Positions 4,734 to 5,638 of a DNA stretch of 5,638 bases are shown here, piece by piece (positions within the stretch are counted from its first letter, which is position 1; the number at the start of each line of letters is the position of its first letter). Source of the stretch: Polyangiaceae bacterium (lineage in GTDB: Bacteria; Myxococcota_A; Polyangia; Polyangiales; Polyangiaceae). The translations under genes were made by a program, and so were the position numbers. The stretch spans positions 1-5,638 of the forward strand of contig JAICXU010000262.1 of the NCBI GenBank assembly GCA_025934595.1, read 5' to 3'. A model generated the notes under the pieces. The model ran no database searches. It saw only the letters and a program-made list of their open reading frames with translations, and was not told the DNA's origin.

Positions 4734-5638
4734 ATGAGCCAGCCCTTCGCGCCGGGAACCGTCATCGACGAGAAATACCGCATCGAGCGCGAGCTCGGAG
4801 CCGGCGGCATGGGCTTCGTCGTGCTCGCGTTCCACTTGGGCCTCGAGGAGCAGGTCGCGGTCAAGATGCTCCTTCCGGACGCGCTCGGCGATCTCGAAGC
4901 GGTCGCTCGTTTTTCGCGCGAGGCAAAGGCAGCGGCACGCATCAAGAGCGAGCACGTCGCGCGCGTGCTCGACGTCTCGTCGCTCGAGGACGGCACGCCG
5001 TACATCGTCATGGAGTATCTCGAGGGATCGGACCTCGAGCAGATCGTCGAAGCGAAAGGGCCGCTCCCGGTCGAGGACGCGGTCGACTACGTCTTGCAAG
5101 CGTGCGAAGCGCTCGCGGAGGCGCACGCACGCGGCGTCGTCCATCGCGATTTGAAGCCCGGCAATTTGCATCTCTCGAACCGCGCCGACGGCTCGCCGCT
5201 CGTGAAGGTCCTCGATTTCGGGATCTCGAAGATCGCGACGCGAGAAAATGACGGCTCGGTGACGACGACGTCCGCGCTCCTCGGCTCGCCGCTCTACATG
5301 TCGCCCGAGCAGATGAAGGCGACGCGCGACGTCGACGGTCGCTCGGACATTTGGGCGATGGGCGTCGTTCTCTACGAGCTCTTGACTGGTCTGTCGCCAT
5401 TTTCGGCGCCGTCGATGCCGCAAGTGTGCGCGCGCGTGCTCGACACCGATCCCGATCCGATCCCCGTCGAGGCGAACGTCCCGGCCGCTCTCGGCGCCGT
5501 CATCATGCGATGCCTCGAAAAGAATCCGGAGCGACGCTACCAAGACGTCTCTGCGCTCGCCGTCGACCTCGCGGCGTTCGCTCCGGCACGCTCGGAAATT
5601 TGCATCGAGCGCATCGCAAAAGTGATCGAGTCGCCGCC
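4734..5638 (+). CDS. Hanks-type serine/threonine protein kinase, 3' truncated by the window
   Basis: The frame from ATG 4734 is open to the window end (301 codons plus two bases) and contains a whole kinase domain, about residues 15-282. It has the glycine loop GAGGMGFV (22-29), ATP-binding Lys44 in VAVK, the alpha-C Glu63, and the catalytic loop HRDLKPGN (137-144, base Asp139). DFG is at 161-163. The activation segment has a Thr/Ser cluster (177-180) likely to be autophosphorylated, followed by GSPLYMSPEQ (184-193), DIWAMG (205-210) and the late Arg (R268). All catalytic residues are present, so it should be active, and it is of the RD type usually controlled by activation-loop phosphorylation. 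The sequence after the kinase domain resembles the juxtamembrane region of myxobacterial kinases; any membrane or sensor domain lies outside the window. No target is evident from the neighbours. Confidence 0.95.
   Translation, partial: MSQPFAPGTVIDEKYRIERELGAGGMGFVVLAFHLGLEEQVAVKMLLPDALGDLEAVARFSREAKAAARIKSEHVARVLDVSSLEDGTPYIVMEYLEGSDLEQIVEAKGPLPVEDAVDYVLQACEALAEAHARGVVHRDLKPGNLHLSNRADGSPLVKVLDFGISKIATRENDGSVTTTSALLGSPLYMSPEQMKATRDVDGRSDIWAMGVVLYELLTGLSPFSAPSMPQVCARVLDTDPDPIPVEANVPAALGAVIMRCLEKNPERRYQDVSALAVDLAAFAPARSEICIERIAKVIESP

Noticed and set aside
54..5371. About a dozen GAGCTC hexamers across the window
   Set aside because: Most fall on in-frame Glu-Leu codons (GAG CTC) or the antisense of the same preferred codons. 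Codon bias explains them better than a DNA-uptake or modification signal.
4653..5543. Upstream part of the minus-strand frame 5543-4524 as a 339-residue protein
   Set aside because: It is antisense to the intact kinase domain and Arg/Asp/His-rich. Only the last 42 codons look like a real protein.

Overview
The window is GC-rich, densely coding DNA. It most resembles a large myxobacterial chromosome (Myxococcota, probably Polyangia/Sorangiineae). That placement is inferred from a Hanks-type Ser/Thr kinase with 'GAGGMG' and 'HRDLKPGN' motifs, a lipoprotein protease with a long Gly/Ser/Asp tether, several other predicted lipoproteins, and strong GC preference at third codon positions. No rRNA, tRNA, CRISPR array, insertion sequence or other mobile element is visible.

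Layout: (1) 1-411, plus strand: the C-terminal end of an FAD-linked oxidase of the GlcD / D-lactate dehydrogenase / D-2-hydroxyglutarate dehydrogenase superfamily, cut by the window start. (2) 2565-415, minus strand: a two-gene unit. First comes a 550-residue secreted lipoprotein with a complete metzincin zinc site (HEVGHAHGRDH) and a Met-turn. Directly after its TGA, in the same frame and with no spacer, comes a 165-residue predicted lipoprotein of unknown family that starts at TTG. The unit converges on the oxidase with a 3-base gap, across which an imperfect hairpin can be drawn. (3) 2566-2820: a 255-base non-coding stretch with three separate dyads, presumably the promoter/operator region of the protease unit. 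(4) 4652-2821, minus strand: a probable three-gene unit made of a 42-residue single-pass membrane protein, a medium/short-chain-type acyl-CoA dehydrogenase with its catalytic Glu, and a 160-residue secreted protein or lipoprotein overlapping the dehydrogenase by ATGA. (5) From 4734 to the window end, plus strand: a Ser/Thr protein kinase with every catalytic motif intact, open at the right edge and divergent from the 42-residue gene across 81 bases.

Taken together: the acyl-CoA dehydrogenase points to fatty-acid or branched-chain acyl-CoA oxidation and the oxidase to 2-hydroxy-acid oxidation. The protease and its partner act outside the cytoplasm, and the kinase is a signalling protein. Nothing shows that the three transcription units form one pathway. 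The least explained parts are the coupled protease/lipoprotein pair, the two small envelope proteins flanking the dehydrogenase, and the cluster of dyads upstream of the protease. I see no clear evidence for a wholly new system, but these three are the best candidates for follow-up.
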